Notes: a model not told the origin generated them from the letters alone. A stretch of DNA of 64,000 bases from JBKBKC01 sp046294265 (GCA_046294265.1 JBKBKC010000006.1:160518-224517), one strand, 5' to 3'; counted from the first letter of the stretch, positions 1 through 8,852 are shown. Numbers and translations are program-made.

Positions 1-246
1 GACGCATCCGGCTGCCTGCTTGCGGAGTTTGTCAACGCGGTTCCTTTCATCCATGCTCAGCTCGAACGCCGCCTTCATGTCGCGCACCACCGCCAGGGCG
101 GTGCGGGCATCCTCGAACCGATGCTCCTTCAACGCCCGCAACGCATTGGCCAGCGCCACCGCCGCATCCGTGAACTGCTCTTCCGTAAAGGCCAGCAGGT
201 CCAATTCCCGCTGGTCCAAGTCCCCTGCCGAGACCCTGATTGTCAT
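1..246 (-). CDS. Small unknown protein, 3' end cut by the window edge
   Basis: Minus-strand reading frame starting with ATG at 244-246 and still open at base 1, giving at least 82 residues. The protein begins MTIRVSAGDLDQRELDLLAF and is mostly charged helix, with heptad-like patterns that suggest a coiled coil; no membrane segment or signal peptide. It lies downstream of fabF-mltG and is separated from mltG by a strong terminator, so it probably has its own promoter. I do not recognise it with certainty. Inference only: a short, helical, acidic-then-basic protein in this place could be the small terminase (g1) of a Rhodobacterales gene transfer agent, but the neighbouring gene that would decide this lies outside the window. 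Confidence 0.6.
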   Translation of the reverse strand, partial: MTIRVSAGDLDQRELDLLAFTEEQFTDAAVALANALRALKEHRFEDARTALAVVRDMKAAFELSMDERNRVDKLRKQAAGCV

Positions 247-290
247 CTGCCCGTTGCCCCGCCTCTCATGCCTGTTCCGCACGAGCGAAA

Positions 291-326
291 TGAAAAAGCG
301 GCTCCGGGGTTGCCCCCGTGCCGCTT
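291..326 (-). terminator. Rho-independent terminator after mltG
   Basis: Read on the minus strand, AAGCGGC (326-320) pairs with GCCGCTT (302-296), and an inner GGGG/CCCC stem closes a 3-base loop. A run of five T residues follows immediately (297-293). It stands about 145 bases past the mltG stop and ahead of the partial gene at the window edge, so it ends the fabF-mltG transcript. The rest of 247-471 holds nothing else that I can identify. Confidence 0.75.
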
Positions 327-471
327 GCCCACCTCTTCTAGCATGTCACAAGGTATGCCCGAAACCGGACGCAGAGTCAATCCGAAAATTCAGCGTTATC
401 AGGCACTTGCGGGCCGATGCGGTAACCTTTTGTTAACCCGCCCCGAATGTCGAGCAATCCCAGGGGCTTGC

Positions 472-1653
472 CTATTCGGTCTGCACCCCCGTCGCCGCAT
501 CCGCCGCCCCGCGTGTGCGCTCGATCTCGCGCCAGCGCGCCACGTTGGCGTTGTGCTCGGCCAGCGTCACGGCAAAGGCATGGCCCCCCGTCCCGTCCGC
601 CACGAAAAAGATATAGGGCGTGGTATCGGGGTTCAGCGCCGCCTCGATGCTCGCCCGCCCCGGGTTGGCGATAGGGGTGGGCGGCAAGCCGTTGATCACA
701 TAGGTGTTCCACGGTGTCTCACGGCGCAGCTCGCTCTGCCGCAGGCCGCGCCCCAGCACGCCCTCGCCCTTCGTCACGCCATAGATCACCGTGGGGTCGG
801 TCTGCAATTTCATCCCCTGCCGCAACCGGTTGACGAACACGCTGGCCACCTGCCCCCGCTCCTGCGGCACGCCGGTCTCCTTTTCGACGATCGAGGCCAT
901 GATCAGCGCCTCCTCCGGGCTCGCATAGGGCACATCCGCCGCCCGCGCCGCCCAGAGGTCGGCCAGGATCCGCGCCTGACGGTCCTGCATCTGCGCCACC
1001 AGCGCCGCCCGCTGCCCGCCCCGCGCCACGTCATAGCTGTCGGGGGCCAGACTGCCCTCGGGGGGCCGCGCGGCGATTTCCCCTTCGAGGAAATCGGCGC
1101 GCTTGAGCGCCTCGACCACCTGCCAGGTCGTCGTCCCCTCGGCCACCGTCACGCGGAACCGCAGGTCGCGGTCGCTGCCCGCATCCACATAGACCTGCGG
1201 TGCCGCCTCCACCGCAGGGTCCCACTTGGCCACCTCGACATAGCGCGTGGTGGCCGGGTCAAGCTCGCGCAGGATCACGTCGTTGCTGTTCACCCCGATC
1301 CGGAAATTCACCTCGCGCCCGCAGGTGGATTGCCCGCCCGCCGTGATCGCCTCCAGCACCTGCACCATCGACGCCCCCGGCGGCACCAGATACGAGCCGA
1401 ACTTCAGCGCATTCTCCCGGTCCGAATAATCCGCGCCGATGCGAAAGATGCGCGCATCCGTCACGACCCCCTGCGCCTCCAGCGCCCGGCTCACCTGGCT
1501 CAGGCTCGCCCCCCGGTCCACCTTGACGCAAGCTGCCTCGGTCAGCGGCCCCGGACCCTGAAACTGCTCCCGCCCCCAGGCCAGCAGCCCCGCCGCCACC
1601 ACCAGCGCCACTATGACCAGCGTCAGGAAGTTGGAGACGAGCGCCCGCACCAT
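472..1653 (-). CDS. mltG: Endolytic murein transglycosylase MltG (YceG family)
   Basis: 393-residue inner-membrane lytic transglycosylase that cuts nascent peptidoglycan strands and so sets glycan length. Residues 1-25 form one hydrophobic N-terminal membrane anchor (SNFLTLVIVALVVAAGLLAW). The C-terminal half carries the YceG domain with the catalytic-glutamate region MASIVEKETGVPQERG and the following SVFVNRLRQGMKLQTDPTVIYG-type segment. Length is close to the family norm. Its ATG overlaps the fabF stop in a TGATG arrangement, so the two are translationally coupled. The fabF-mltG pairing is common in alphaproteobacteria. Function is assigned from the family motifs; confidence is high. Confidence 0.95.
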   Translation of the reverse strand: MVRALVSNFLTLVIVALVVAAGLLAWGREQFQGPGPLTEAACVKVDRGASLSQVSRALEAQGVVTDARIFRIGADYSDRENALKFGSYLVPPGASMVQVLEAITAGGQSTCGREVNFRIGVNSNDVILRELDPATTRYVEVAKWDPAVEAAPQVYVDAGSDRDLRFRVTVAEGTTTWQVVEALKRADFLEGEIAARPPEGSLAPDSYDVARGGQRAALVAQMQDRQARILADLWAARAADVPYASPEEALIMASIVEKETGVPQERGQVASVFVNRLRQGMKLQTDPTVIYGVTKGEGVLGRGLRQSELRRETPWNTYVINGLPPTPIANPGRASIEAALNPDTTPYIFFVADGTGGHAFAVTLAEHNANVARWREIERTRGAADAATGVQTE

Positions 1654-2915
1654 CAGCCCGCCACCCTTCCCAAAACCAGGCTGGCGTTGGTGCCGCCAAA
1701 GCCGAACGAATTGGACAGCGCTACGTCGATCCGCCGCCGCACCGCCGCGTTGGCCGCAAGGTTCAGCACCGGCCGCACCGCCGGATTGTCCAGGTTAATC
1801 GTGGGCGGCGCGACCTGGTCGCGGATCGCAAGCACACAGAAAATCGCCTCGACCGCACCCGCCGCGCCCAAGAGATGCCCGATGCTCGATTTCGTCGAAC
1901 TCATCACCACCTCCGCCGCAGCCTCGCCCAAAAGCCGCTCCACTGCGGCCAGCTCGATCGTGTCGGCCATTGTGCTCGTGCCATGCGCGTTGATGTAATC
2001 CACCTGGCCCGGTGCCAGCCCCGCCCGCGTCAGCGCCATCTGCATCGACCGGTATCCCCCGTCCCCATCCTCGGCGGGCGCCGTGATGTGATAGGCATCG
2101 CCCGACATCCCATATCCCAACACCTCGGCATGGATCCTTGCCCCCCGCGCCACCGCGTGGTCATACGCCTCCAATACCACCACACCTGCGCCCTCACCCA
2201 TCACAAAGCCGTCGCGGTCGGCGTCAAAGGGGCGGCTGGCCCGCGTCGGGTCGTCGGCGCGCTTGGTGCTCAGGGCCTTGCAGGCGTTGAACCCGGCAAT
2301 CCCGATCTCGCTGATGGGGCTTTCCGCCCCGCCCGCCACCATCACGTCGGCATCCCCCCACTGGATCAGCCGCGCGGCATCCCCGATGGCATGCGCCCCT
2401 GTCGAACAGGCCGTCACCACCGCATGATTGGGGCCCTTGAACCCGAACCGGATGCTGACCTGCCCCGAAACAAGGTTGATCAGCGCCCCGGGAATGAAGA
2501 AGGGCGACACCCGCTTCGGCCCGCGCTCCTTGATCAGCACGGCGGTCTCGGCAATCGAGGAAAGCCCCCCGATCCCCGACCCGATCATCACGCCGGTCCG
2601 GCACCGCGCCTCTTCTGTGCGGGGCTCCCAGCCGGAGTCCTGAACGGCCTGCACTGCCGCCGCCATGCCATAAAGAATGAAGTCATCCACCTTGCGCCGG
2701 TCCTTGGGCTCCATCCAGTCGTCAGGGTTGAACGAGCCGTCCGCGCCGTTCCCAATCGGGATCTCGCAGGCGTATTGCGTGACCACCTGCGCCGGATCAA
2801 ACCGCGTGATCGGCCCCGCCCCCGACTGCCCCGCGACCAGCCGGCTCCAGGTCGCCTCCACGCCACAGGCCAGTGGTGTCACCATACCCAGACCCGTGAT
2901 CACAACCCGCCGCAT
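1653..2915 (-). CDS. fabF: Beta-ketoacyl-ACP synthase II
   Basis: 420-residue condensing enzyme of fatty-acid elongation that adds malonyl-ACP to acyl-ACP. The catalytic triad is visible: Cys170 in VVTACSTGAHA, His311 in NAHGTSTMADT and His347 in SSIGHLLGAAGAVEA. I start it at the ATG at 2913-2915 (MRRVVITGLGMVTPL), which matches the conserved N terminus of FabF. An in-frame ATG 48 bases upstream would only add unrelated residues. acpP, often found just upstream, is absent here; the upstream space holds a repeat element instead. Transcribed with mltG (overlapping TGATG). Confidence 0.97.
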   Translation of the reverse strand: MRRVVITGLGMVTPLACGVEATWSRLVAGQSGAGPITRFDPAQVVTQYACEIPIGNGADGSFNPDDWMEPKDRRKVDDFILYGMAAAVQAVQDSGWEPRTEEARCRTGVMIGSGIGGLSSIAETAVLIKERGPKRVSPFFIPGALINLVSGQVSIRFGFKGPNHAVVTACSTGAHAIGDAARLIQWGDADVMVAGGAESPISEIGIAGFNACKALSTKRADDPTRASRPFDADRDGFVMGEGAGVVVLEAYDHAVARGARIHAEVLGYGMSGDAYHITAPAEDGDGGYRSMQMALTRAGLAPGQVDYINAHGTSTMADTIELAAVERLLGEAAAEVVMSSTKSSIGHLLGAAGAVEAIFCVLAIRDQVAPPTINLDNPAVRPVLNLAANAAVRRRIDVALSNSFGFGGTNASLVLGRVAG

Positions 2916-3032
2916 GCCCGCCCCCAGAGATGCCGAAATTCGCCCGCCTGATACACGCGCCAACCACGCGGCGCAACCTCACGGGACGGGCGGCCGCAAG
3001 GGGGCGCTGCCCCCTCGCCCCTAGGGGGCTCA

Positions 3033-3130
3033 CCCCCGGGATATTTGAAGACAGAAGAAGCGAAAGAAGAAGCGATCCACCCCCCGTGTTCCTATGTCCA
3101 GCTTCTTCTGTCCAAAAATATCCCGGGGGG
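3033..3130. repeat. Inverted pair of the dispersed GGGATATTTG repeat
   Basis: Bases 3033-3060 read cccccgggatatttgaagac followed by agaagaag. Bases 3102-3130 are the inverted form (cttcttctgtccaaaaatat, then cccgggggg). The two arms can fold into a stem of about 28 base pairs with a loop of about 41 bases. A GGGGGGCAGCGCCCCCC-type palindrome follows at 3143-3162 and a G/C-rich flank precedes. The element fills most of the gap between the fabF start and the end of the NTF2-like gene, where it could act as a terminator or mRNA end. Related copies occur at six other gene borders in the window. Confidence 0.8.
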
Positions 3131-3177
3131 AGCGCGGCACGCGCGGGGGGCAGCGCCCCCCTTTCGCCGGGGCGGCA

Positions 3178-3546
3178 TCAGCTGCCGTAGAAGAACTCTT
3201 CCCGCACGATCCGGCCGTCCGCGACATGATATACCGCCACCTCGCGCATCTGAACGCGCTGGCTGGTCTCACGGTTCTCCACATCCATGTCGAAGATCAC
3301 CGCAAAGCGGTCGTCGCCATGCAGGAACGGCCCTTCGGCCGTGGCGGCGTGGACGATGTGCGCGCCCTCCCACCAGTCATGCTTGCCGCGGATGGCGTCG
3401 AGCCCCTGCGTCGCGGCCCCCTGCCCGCTCAAATCGGCGGCTTCCACCGACACGGCGTCTTGCGCGTAAAGCCGCGCGAGGTTGTCCTTTTCCCGGCCCT
3501 CGCGGCAGCCCGCGACCAGTTCCTGCGCAATTTCGGACAGTGTCAT
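3178..3546 (-). CDS. NTF2-like / SnoaL-like domain protein
   Basis: 122-residue soluble protein with the alpha+beta cone fold pattern of the NTF2/SnoaL superfamily: an N-terminal helix (MTLSEIAQELVAGCREG), a central LYAQDAVSVEAADLSGQG segment, the GLDAIRGKHDWWEG turn, and C-terminal strands ending in VYHVADGRIVREEFFYGS. I choose the ATG at 3544-3546 because GGAGAG lies 8 bases upstream; a GTG five codons earlier would consume that ribosome-binding site. It stands alone, divergent from prfC. Members of the fold range from isomerases to binding proteins, so the substrate cannot be predicted. Confidence 0.85.
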   Translation of the reverse strand: MTLSEIAQELVAGCREGREKDNLARLYAQDAVSVEAADLSGQGAATQGLDAIRGKHDWWEGAHIVHAATAEGPFLHGDDRFAVIFDMDVENRETSQRVQMREVAVYHVADGRIVREEFFYGS

Positions 3547-3657
3547 GGCGAATCTCTCCACGTTCCCTTAATGTTCCGAGATTACTCCTCCACTGCGACA
3601 CCTCCAAGACACATCCGCCCCGTTGCAGCGCCGCGCGCCGCGCCCTATACCGCGCGC

Positions 3658-5253
3658 ATGCCGAACCGTGCCCCCCTGCCCTCCGAAATCGCCCGTCGCC
3701 GCACCTTCGCGATCATCTCGCATCCCGATGCGGGCAAGACGACGCTGACCGAAAAGTTCCTGCTGTTCGGCGGCGCGATCCAGATGGCGGGCCAGGTCCG
3801 CGCGAAGGGCGAGGCGCGGCGCACGCGGTCGGACTTCATGAAGATGGAGCAGGAGCGGGGGATTTCGGTGTCCGCCTCGGCCATGTCCTTTGAATACCGC
3901 GACTACCGGTTCAACCTCGTCGATACCCCCGGTCACTCCGATTTCTCCGAGGATACCTATCGCACCCTCACCGCCGTCGATGCCGCGATCATGGTGATCG
4001 ACGGCGCGAAGGGCGTGGAGTCCCAGACGCGAAAGCTCTTTGAGGTCTGCCGTTTGCGCGACCTGCCCATCCTGACCTTCTGCAACAAGATGGACCGCGA
4101 GAGCCGCGACACCTTCGAGATCATCGACGAGATCCAGGAAAACCTGGCCATCGACGTGGCCCCGGCCTCCTGGCCCATCGGGGTAGGGCGCGAGTTCATC
4201 GGGGCCTACGACCTGATCCATGACCGGCTGGAGATCATGGACCGCGCCGACCGCAACCGCGTGGCGGAATCGGTTCAGATCGACGGGCTGGCCGACCCGA
4301 AACTCGCCGACCACATCCCGCCCGATCTTCTCAAGACCTTCCTCGACGAGATTGAAATGGCACGGGAATTGCTGCCGACCTTCAATCGGGAAAGCTTTCT
4401 CAACGGCTCGATGACGCCGATCTGGTTCGGCTCGGCCATCAACTCCTTCGGGGTCAAGGACCTGATGGACGGGATGGCCGAGATGGGGCCGGAGCCGCAG
4501 CCGCAAAAGGCCGCAGAGCGGCAGGTTTCGCCAGAGGAATCAACCGTTTCGGGCTTTGTCTTTAAAGTTCAGGCGAACATGGACCCCAAGCATCGCGACC
4601 GGGTGGCCTTTGTCCGACTTGCCTCGGGGCATTTCGAGCGCGGCATGAAGCTGACCCATGTGCGCACGAAGAAACCCATGGCCGTGGCCAACCCGGTGAT
4701 GTTCCTGGCCGCCGACCGCGAACTGGCGGAAGAGGCCTGGGCGGGCGACATCATCGGCATCCCCAACCACGGGCAACTGCGCATCGGGGACGCGCTGACG
4801 GAAGGAGAGGCCCTGCGCTTTACCGGCATCCCCTCCTTTGCGCCCGAGCTTCTGCAGGGCATCCGCGCGGGCGACCCGATGAAGGCCAAGCATCTGGAAA
4901 AGGCGCTGATGCAGTTCGCCGAGGAGGGAGCCGCCAAGGTGTTCAAGCCGATGATCGGCTCGGGGTTCATCGTGGGCGTCGTGGGTGCTTTGCAGTTCGA
5001 GGTGCTGGCCAGCCGGATCGAGCAGGAATATTCCCTGCCCGTCCGGTTCGAGCCCAGCCAGTTCACCTCGGCCCGCTGGGTCTCCGGCACAAAAGCCGAG
5101 GTCGAGAAGTTCGTGAACGTGAACAAGGGCCATATCGCCGAGGACAGCGACGGCGACATGGTCTATCTCACCCGCCTGAAATGGGACATCGACCGTATCG
5201 AGCGCGACTACCCTGCCCTGAAGCTGACCGCCACCAAGGAGATGATGGTCTAG
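3658..5253 (+). CDS. prfC: Peptide chain release factor 3
   Basis: 531-residue translational GTPase that recycles RF1/RF2 from the ribosome after termination. G-domain motifs are intact: P-loop SHPDAGKTTLTEKFL near residue 21, DTPGHSDFSEDTYRTLT (G3), CNKMDRESRD (G4). The C-terminal part carries the EF-G-like domains II and III with QFEVLASRIEQEYSLPVRFE. Length matches RF3 (about 529). I start at the ATG at 3658-3660 (MPNRAPLPSEIARRRTFAI), the first in-frame Met with RF3-like sequence after it; the reading frame upstream is only a non-coding extension. The stop overlaps the last codon of the convergent Crp/Fnr gene by four bases. Confidence 0.96.
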   Translation: MPNRAPLPSEIARRRTFAIISHPDAGKTTLTEKFLLFGGAIQMAGQVRAKGEARRTRSDFMKMEQERGISVSASAMSFEYRDYRFNLVDTPGHSDFSEDTYRTLTAVDAAIMVIDGAKGVESQTRKLFEVCRLRDLPILTFCNKMDRESRDTFEIIDEIQENLAIDVAPASWPIGVGREFIGAYDLIHDRLEIMDRADRNRVAESVQIDGLADPKLADHIPPDLLKTFLDEIEMARELLPTFNRESFLNGSMTPIWFGSAINSFGVKDLMDGMAEMGPEPQPQKAAERQVSPEESTVSGFVFKVQANMDPKHRDRVAFVRLASGHFERGMKLTHVRTKKPMAVANPVMFLAADRELAEEAWAGDIIGIPNHGQLRIGDALTEGEALRFTGIPSFAPELLQGIRAGDPMKAKHLEKALMQFAEEGAAKVFKPMIGSGFIVGVVGALQFEVLASRIEQEYSLPVRFEPSQFTSARWVSGTKAEVEKFVNVNKGHIAEDSDGDMVYLTRLKWDIDRIERDYPALKLTATKEMMV

Positions 5254-5984
5254 CGCAGGAGCGGGCCCACCTGATCCAGATAGATCGGGTCGAACTCTGC
5301 CAGCGCCACCAGCCCGGCATGGTCGTGAACGGTCACCCGGCCGTCGCGGAACGTGGCGAGGCCGTCCTCGCGCAATTGGCGCAGCACGCGGTTCACATGC
5401 ACCGCGCTCAGCCCCAGCGCATCGGCCAGATGATATTGCGTCAGCGGGCAGGCAAATCCTGTGCGGTCGCCCATCCCCACCAACGCCAGACGGCATTCAA
5501 GCTCTAGCAAGAAATGCGCCATCCGCGCCGGGGCCTCGCGGCGCCCGATCCCCACCAGATGCTCGACCACCATCGCCTCGTCGCGCGAGGCCGCCCAGAA
5601 CACCGCCGCAGCCAGCCGGGGTGAATGGTCAAACAGACCCAGAAGGTCGGACATCAGGACCTCCGACACCTGGATGTCGGTGATCGGCTGGACGTTGTGA
5701 TCCGATGTGTGCAGAAGAACGCTTCGCAACCCGAGGAAATCGCCGGGGATCTGGAAATCCACGATCTGCCGCGATCCGTCCGGCAAAATCTTGTAGGATA
5801 CGACCCAGCCCTTCGCCAGGATATAGGCCGATTGCTCGGTTTCCCCCTGATGCACCAGTTCACGCCCCGCCGCGACAGAGCGGCGGCGCTGGTGAAGCCG
5901 GTCCAGAACCTCCAGCTCGCCGTCATTCAGCATCACGAAGGTGGACAGCTTGCGGGCAAAAGGGGCGGTTCGGATATCGGTCAC
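5250..5984 (-). CDS. Crp/Fnr family transcriptional regulator
   Basis: 244-residue regulator. Residues about 20-130 form the cyclic-nucleotide-binding-like beta-roll (AAGRELVHQGETEQSAYILAKGWV, ILPDGSRQIVDFQIPGDFLGL). Residues about 165-225 form the winged helix-turn-helix with recognition helix in HLADALGLSAVHVNRVLRQL. There is no N-terminal cysteine cluster, so it is not an oxygen-sensing FNR/FnrL; the ligand, if any, is unknown. The sequence resembles the Crp/Fnr paralogues that are common in Rhodobacteraceae. It is monocistronic and convergent with prfC. Targets cannot be inferred from the context. Confidence 0.9.
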   Translation of the reverse strand: MTDIRTAPFARKLSTFVMLNDGELEVLDRLHQRRRSVAAGRELVHQGETEQSAYILAKGWVVSYKILPDGSRQIVDFQIPGDFLGLRSVLLHTSDHNVQPITDIQVSEVLMSDLLGLFDHSPRLAAAVFWAASRDEAMVVEHLVGIGRREAPARMAHFLLELECRLALVGMGDRTGFACPLTQYHLADALGLSAVHVNRVLRQLREDGLATFRDGRVTVHDHAGLVALAEFDPIYLDQVGPLLR

Positions 5985-6318
5985 GCTGTCCTCGCGGTCC
6001 TCGGGCAGAGGGTCGGCCTTTCAGGTGAAACGGGTGCCGTGGTTCGATCCGTCGCATTCGCCGGTTACTGCGCGATGCGGCGAAACGCAAGGCAGGTGAT
6101 CTCGGCGCAGGCGGGTCGGTGCGAGACGCGGTGCCCTGGCATGCGCGCGGCCAGACAACGTGGCGCAACTGCAACGCGCGGCACCCTGATCGCGGACTGG
6201 GCCGATACGGGTTTACATCCCCCCGCCCTGACGCGAGCCTTTGCATGTGTTCAAGGGGGTTTCGGCAGGAGATGCACCGATATGGCTGCGCGGATGACCG
6301 GCACGACGTCTTGACGCG
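5985..6318. other. Intergenic region between two divergent genes
   Basis: 334 bases between the start of the Crp/Fnr gene and the start of the next plus-strand gene. It must hold both promoters, but I see no convincing -35/-10 pair, Fnr box, hairpin or repeat. Short open frames inside it (for example 6119-6322) lack ribosome-binding sites and show no recognisable protein. Confidence 0.5.
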
Positions 6319-7086
6319 ATGACAGACCCCGTCCTGACCTACCCCGGCGCGCCCGCGAGCATGGTCGCCCGCTGGAACTATCGGCGCATAAGCCTGCGCA
6401 TGGCGCAAGGCGAGGCGCTGCCTGAGCTGACCGCCGATCTGGCGTCGCTCGCCGCGCAGACCGTCACAGCCCCAGATGCCGCGCCGCCGCCGGGGGCCAG
6501 CCGCCACGCCCGGAAATGGCACGAGGTCCGGCAGGACGTGGCAGGGCTGTCCGAACTTGCCGCGCTGAACGCGCTTCTCATCGCGCATCTGCGCAAACGC
6601 CGCGCCCCGCGCGCGGCAGCCCCGTTGTTCCGCCGCATCTGGATCGAACAGTCCGCAACGCTGATCGCTGAACTGCCCAGCCGCTGGCTGATCTCCTCGG
6701 CGATCACCTTCGGCGACCATGGCGCCACGGAGACCGAACGTTGTCTGGGGCGAGAGCTCAACGTGCTGTTTTCGCTGATGAAGCTCTATGAATACGAGCG
6801 CATCATCGGCGGAGCCGATCCCACCGCCGCACGGTTGAAAAAGGCGCATCCGGGCCCGATGCCGCTGGACATGCCGCGCTTTTCCCTGCGCTCGGGGGGC
6901 CTTGACGTGAACCTCCTGGCCCCGATCTGGCTGCGCGCCGAGGCCGAGCCGGTGATGGGCCCGCTGGCACTCGCCCTGCTCGGGCGCCTGAACGCGGACC
7001 CGGCCAACCTCTTCCGGCGGCTGACACTGATGCGGGCACGGCGGAGTCGCGCCCGCGTTCCGCCCCCCGACCCCGCCCAGCCTTGA
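6319..7086 (+). CDS. Conserved hypothetical protein
   Basis: 255-residue soluble protein of unknown function. No signal peptide, membrane segment or recognised catalytic motif. It is rich in Ala, Leu and Arg, with an internal WIEQSATLIAELPSRWLISS helix and a region LNVLFSLMKLYEYERIIGGA that looks helical. The C terminus is basic (RRLTLMRARRSRARVPPPDP). Codon usage and GC match the neighbours, so I consider it a real gene. It begins at the ATG at 6319-6321 with only a weak ribosome-binding site. It stands between the Crp/Fnr gene (divergent) and the RNA helicase (same strand, 121 bases downstream). Confidence 0.75.
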   Translation: MTDPVLTYPGAPASMVARWNYRRISLRMAQGEALPELTADLASLAAQTVTAPDAAPPPGASRHARKWHEVRQDVAGLSELAALNALLIAHLRKRRAPRAAAPLFRRIWIEQSATLIAELPSRWLISSAITFGDHGATETERCLGRELNVLFSLMKLYEYERIIGGADPTAARLKKAHPGPMPLDMPRFSLRSGGLDVNLLAPIWLRAEAEPVMGPLALALLGRLNADPANLFRRLTLMRARRSRARVPPPDPAQP

Positions 7087-7207
7087 CCCGGCGCTCGGTT
7101 TCAACTAAGGCGCAGGGGCGGCCGATCTGGACCGCAAGACGCCGGGGCGCCCGGTTTGCAGCGTCCCTTCACCCATGCGGGCCGATCCCGCATCGCTCAG
7201 GACGCTT

Positions 7208-8770
7208 ATGACCAAGTTTTCAGACCTCGCGCTCGATCCGCGCGTCATTCAGGCCGTCACCGAAGCCGGCTATGAAACCCCCACACCGATCCAGGCCCAG
7301 GCCATTCCGCACGCCCTTGCAGGCCGCGATGTCCTCGGAATTGCCCAGACAGGGACGGGCAAGACCGCAAGCTTCACGCTGCCGATGATCACCCTTCTGG
7401 GCCAGGGCCGCGCCCGCGCCCGCATGCCGCGCAGCCTCGTGCTCGCGCCCACGCGGGAACTGGCCGCCCAGGTCGCCGAGAATTTCGAGACCTACGCCAA
7501 ATACACCAAGCTGACCAAGGCCCTGCTGATCGGCGGCGTGGCCTTTGGCGAACAGGACAAGCTGATCGACCGCGGCGTCGATGTCCTGATCGCCACCCCC
7601 GGCCGCCTGCTCGACCATTTCGAACGCGGCAAACTGTTGCTCAACGGCGTGCAGATCATGGTGGTGGATGAGGCCGACCGGATGCTGGACATGGGGTTCA
7701 TCCCCGATATCGAAAAGATATTCTCGCTGACGCCCTTCACCCGGCAGACCTTCTTTTACTCGGCGACCATGGCGCCCGAGATCGAGCGGATCACCAACAC
7801 CTTCCTGTCCTCGGCGGTCAAGATCGAGGTCGCACGCCAGGCCACGGCATCCGAGACCATCGAGCAGCAACTGATCCAGTTCACGCCCTCGCGCCGCGAC
7901 CGCAGCTTTGCCGAAAAGCGCGCGGTCCTGCGCGCGATCATCACGGCGGAAGGCGAGGCCTGCACCAACGCCATCATCTTCTGCAACCGCAAGATGGATG
8001 TGGACGTGGTGGCCAAGTCGCTGAAACAGCACGGCTTCAACGCGGCCCCGATCCACGGCGACCTTGACCAGTCGGTGCGCACGAAAACCCTGGACGGGTT
8101 CCGTGACGGATCGCTGCACCTGCTCGTCGCCTCCGACGTCGCGGCGCGCGGCCTCGACATTCCCGCCGTCAGCCACGTGTTCAACTTCGACACCCCCAGC
8201 CACCCTGAAGACTACGTCCACCGCATCGGCCGCACGGGCCGCGCGGGGCGTCTGGGCAAGGCCTATACACTGGCGGTTCCGTCGGATGACAAATACCTCG
8301 CCGCGATCGAAAGCCTGCTGAAAATGTCGATCCCCAAGGGCGCGCTGCCCGATGGTTTCGTGATGCCCGAAGGCGACGGCCGCCCCGAGGCCCCACGCAG
8401 CGACCGCCGGGATGACCGCCGCAGCGGCTCCAGCGGTGGCAGCCGCGACCGTGGCCGCCGCGACGACCGGCGCGAACCGCGCCGCGACCCTGCCCCGGTG
8501 ATCGAGCCTGTCGAGATGGCCCTGCCCGTGGCCGCGGGACCAGCCCCCGCACCCCGCCGCGAAGAGCCGCGCGAGGAGCGCAGGGACGAGCGTCGCGAAC
8601 CGCGCCGCGACGACCGCCGGGATGATCGCCGTGACCGGCGCGAGGATCGCTCCGACCGCGTGGTCGGCATGGGCGATCACGTGCCCGACTTCATCCTGCG
8701 CAGCTTCAAGATCGCAGCACCCGCCACGGATGACGCCGAGGACGAGCCCGCCACGGGCACCGAAGGCTGA
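7208..8770 (+). CDS. rhlE: DEAD-box RNA helicase, RhlE type
   Basis: 520-residue ATP-dependent RNA helicase. In order: Q motif (TPTPIQAQAIP, about 24-34), Walker A AQTGTGKT (46-53), PTREL (81-85), the DEAD box at 154-157 (VVDEADRML), SAT, and the C-terminal HRIGRTGRAGR motif VI. From about residue 390 a long Arg/Asp-rich tail with repeated RDDRR/EERRDERR units follows, likely an unstructured RNA-binding region. I start at the ATG at 7208-7210 (MTKFSDLALDPRVIQAV), the conserved RhlE N terminus with AGGAC upstream, rather than the ATG 33 bases earlier. Likely role: RNA remodelling or degradosome function; RNase J is the convergent neighbour. Confidence 0.94.
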   Translation: MTKFSDLALDPRVIQAVTEAGYETPTPIQAQAIPHALAGRDVLGIAQTGTGKTASFTLPMITLLGQGRARARMPRSLVLAPTRELAAQVAENFETYAKYTKLTKALLIGGVAFGEQDKLIDRGVDVLIATPGRLLDHFERGKLLLNGVQIMVVDEADRMLDMGFIPDIEKIFSLTPFTRQTFFYSATMAPEIERITNTFLSSAVKIEVARQATASETIEQQLIQFTPSRRDRSFAEKRAVLRAIITAEGEACTNAIIFCNRKMDVDVVAKSLKQHGFNAAPIHGDLDQSVRTKTLDGFRDGSLHLLVASDVAARGLDIPAVSHVFNFDTPSHPEDYVHRIGRTGRAGRLGKAYTLAVPSDDKYLAAIESLLKMSIPKGALPDGFVMPEGDGRPEAPRSDRRDDRRSGSSGGSRDRGRRDDRREPRRDPAPVIEPVEMALPVAAGPAPAPRREEPREERRDERREPRRDDRRDDRRDRREDRSDRVVGMGDHVPDFILRSFKIAAPATDDAEDEPATGTEG

Positions 8771-8793
8771 CCGCTTATCCAGTTGCCCTCGCA

Positions 8794-8829
8794 GGCCCTC
8801 ATCGCCGGACCTCTCCGGCGACAAGGGCC
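8794..8829. terminator. Strong hairpin between convergent rhlE and rnj
   Basis: TCGCCGGA (8802-8809) pairs perfectly with TCCGGCGA (8814-8821) around a 4-base loop. The stem is prolonged by GGCCCT (8794-8799) with AGGGCC (8824-8829) after a 2-base internal loop. It lies in the 82-base gap between two convergent stops and can serve both directions. No clear T run follows on either strand, so termination is inferred from position and stem strength. Confidence 0.6.
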
Positions 8830-8852
8830 GCGGCGGGCCGAGGAGCGCGCCT

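Noticed and set aside
3094..3657. N-terminal extension of the prfC frame through the repeat and the NTF2-like gene
   Set aside because: The extension covers the antisense of another gene and the inverted repeat; RF3 proteins start at MPNRAPLP.
6119..6322. 67-codon frame in the Crp/Fnr to hypothetical gene gap
   Set aside because: No ribosome-binding site, overlaps the next gene start, Cys/His-poor random-looking sequence.
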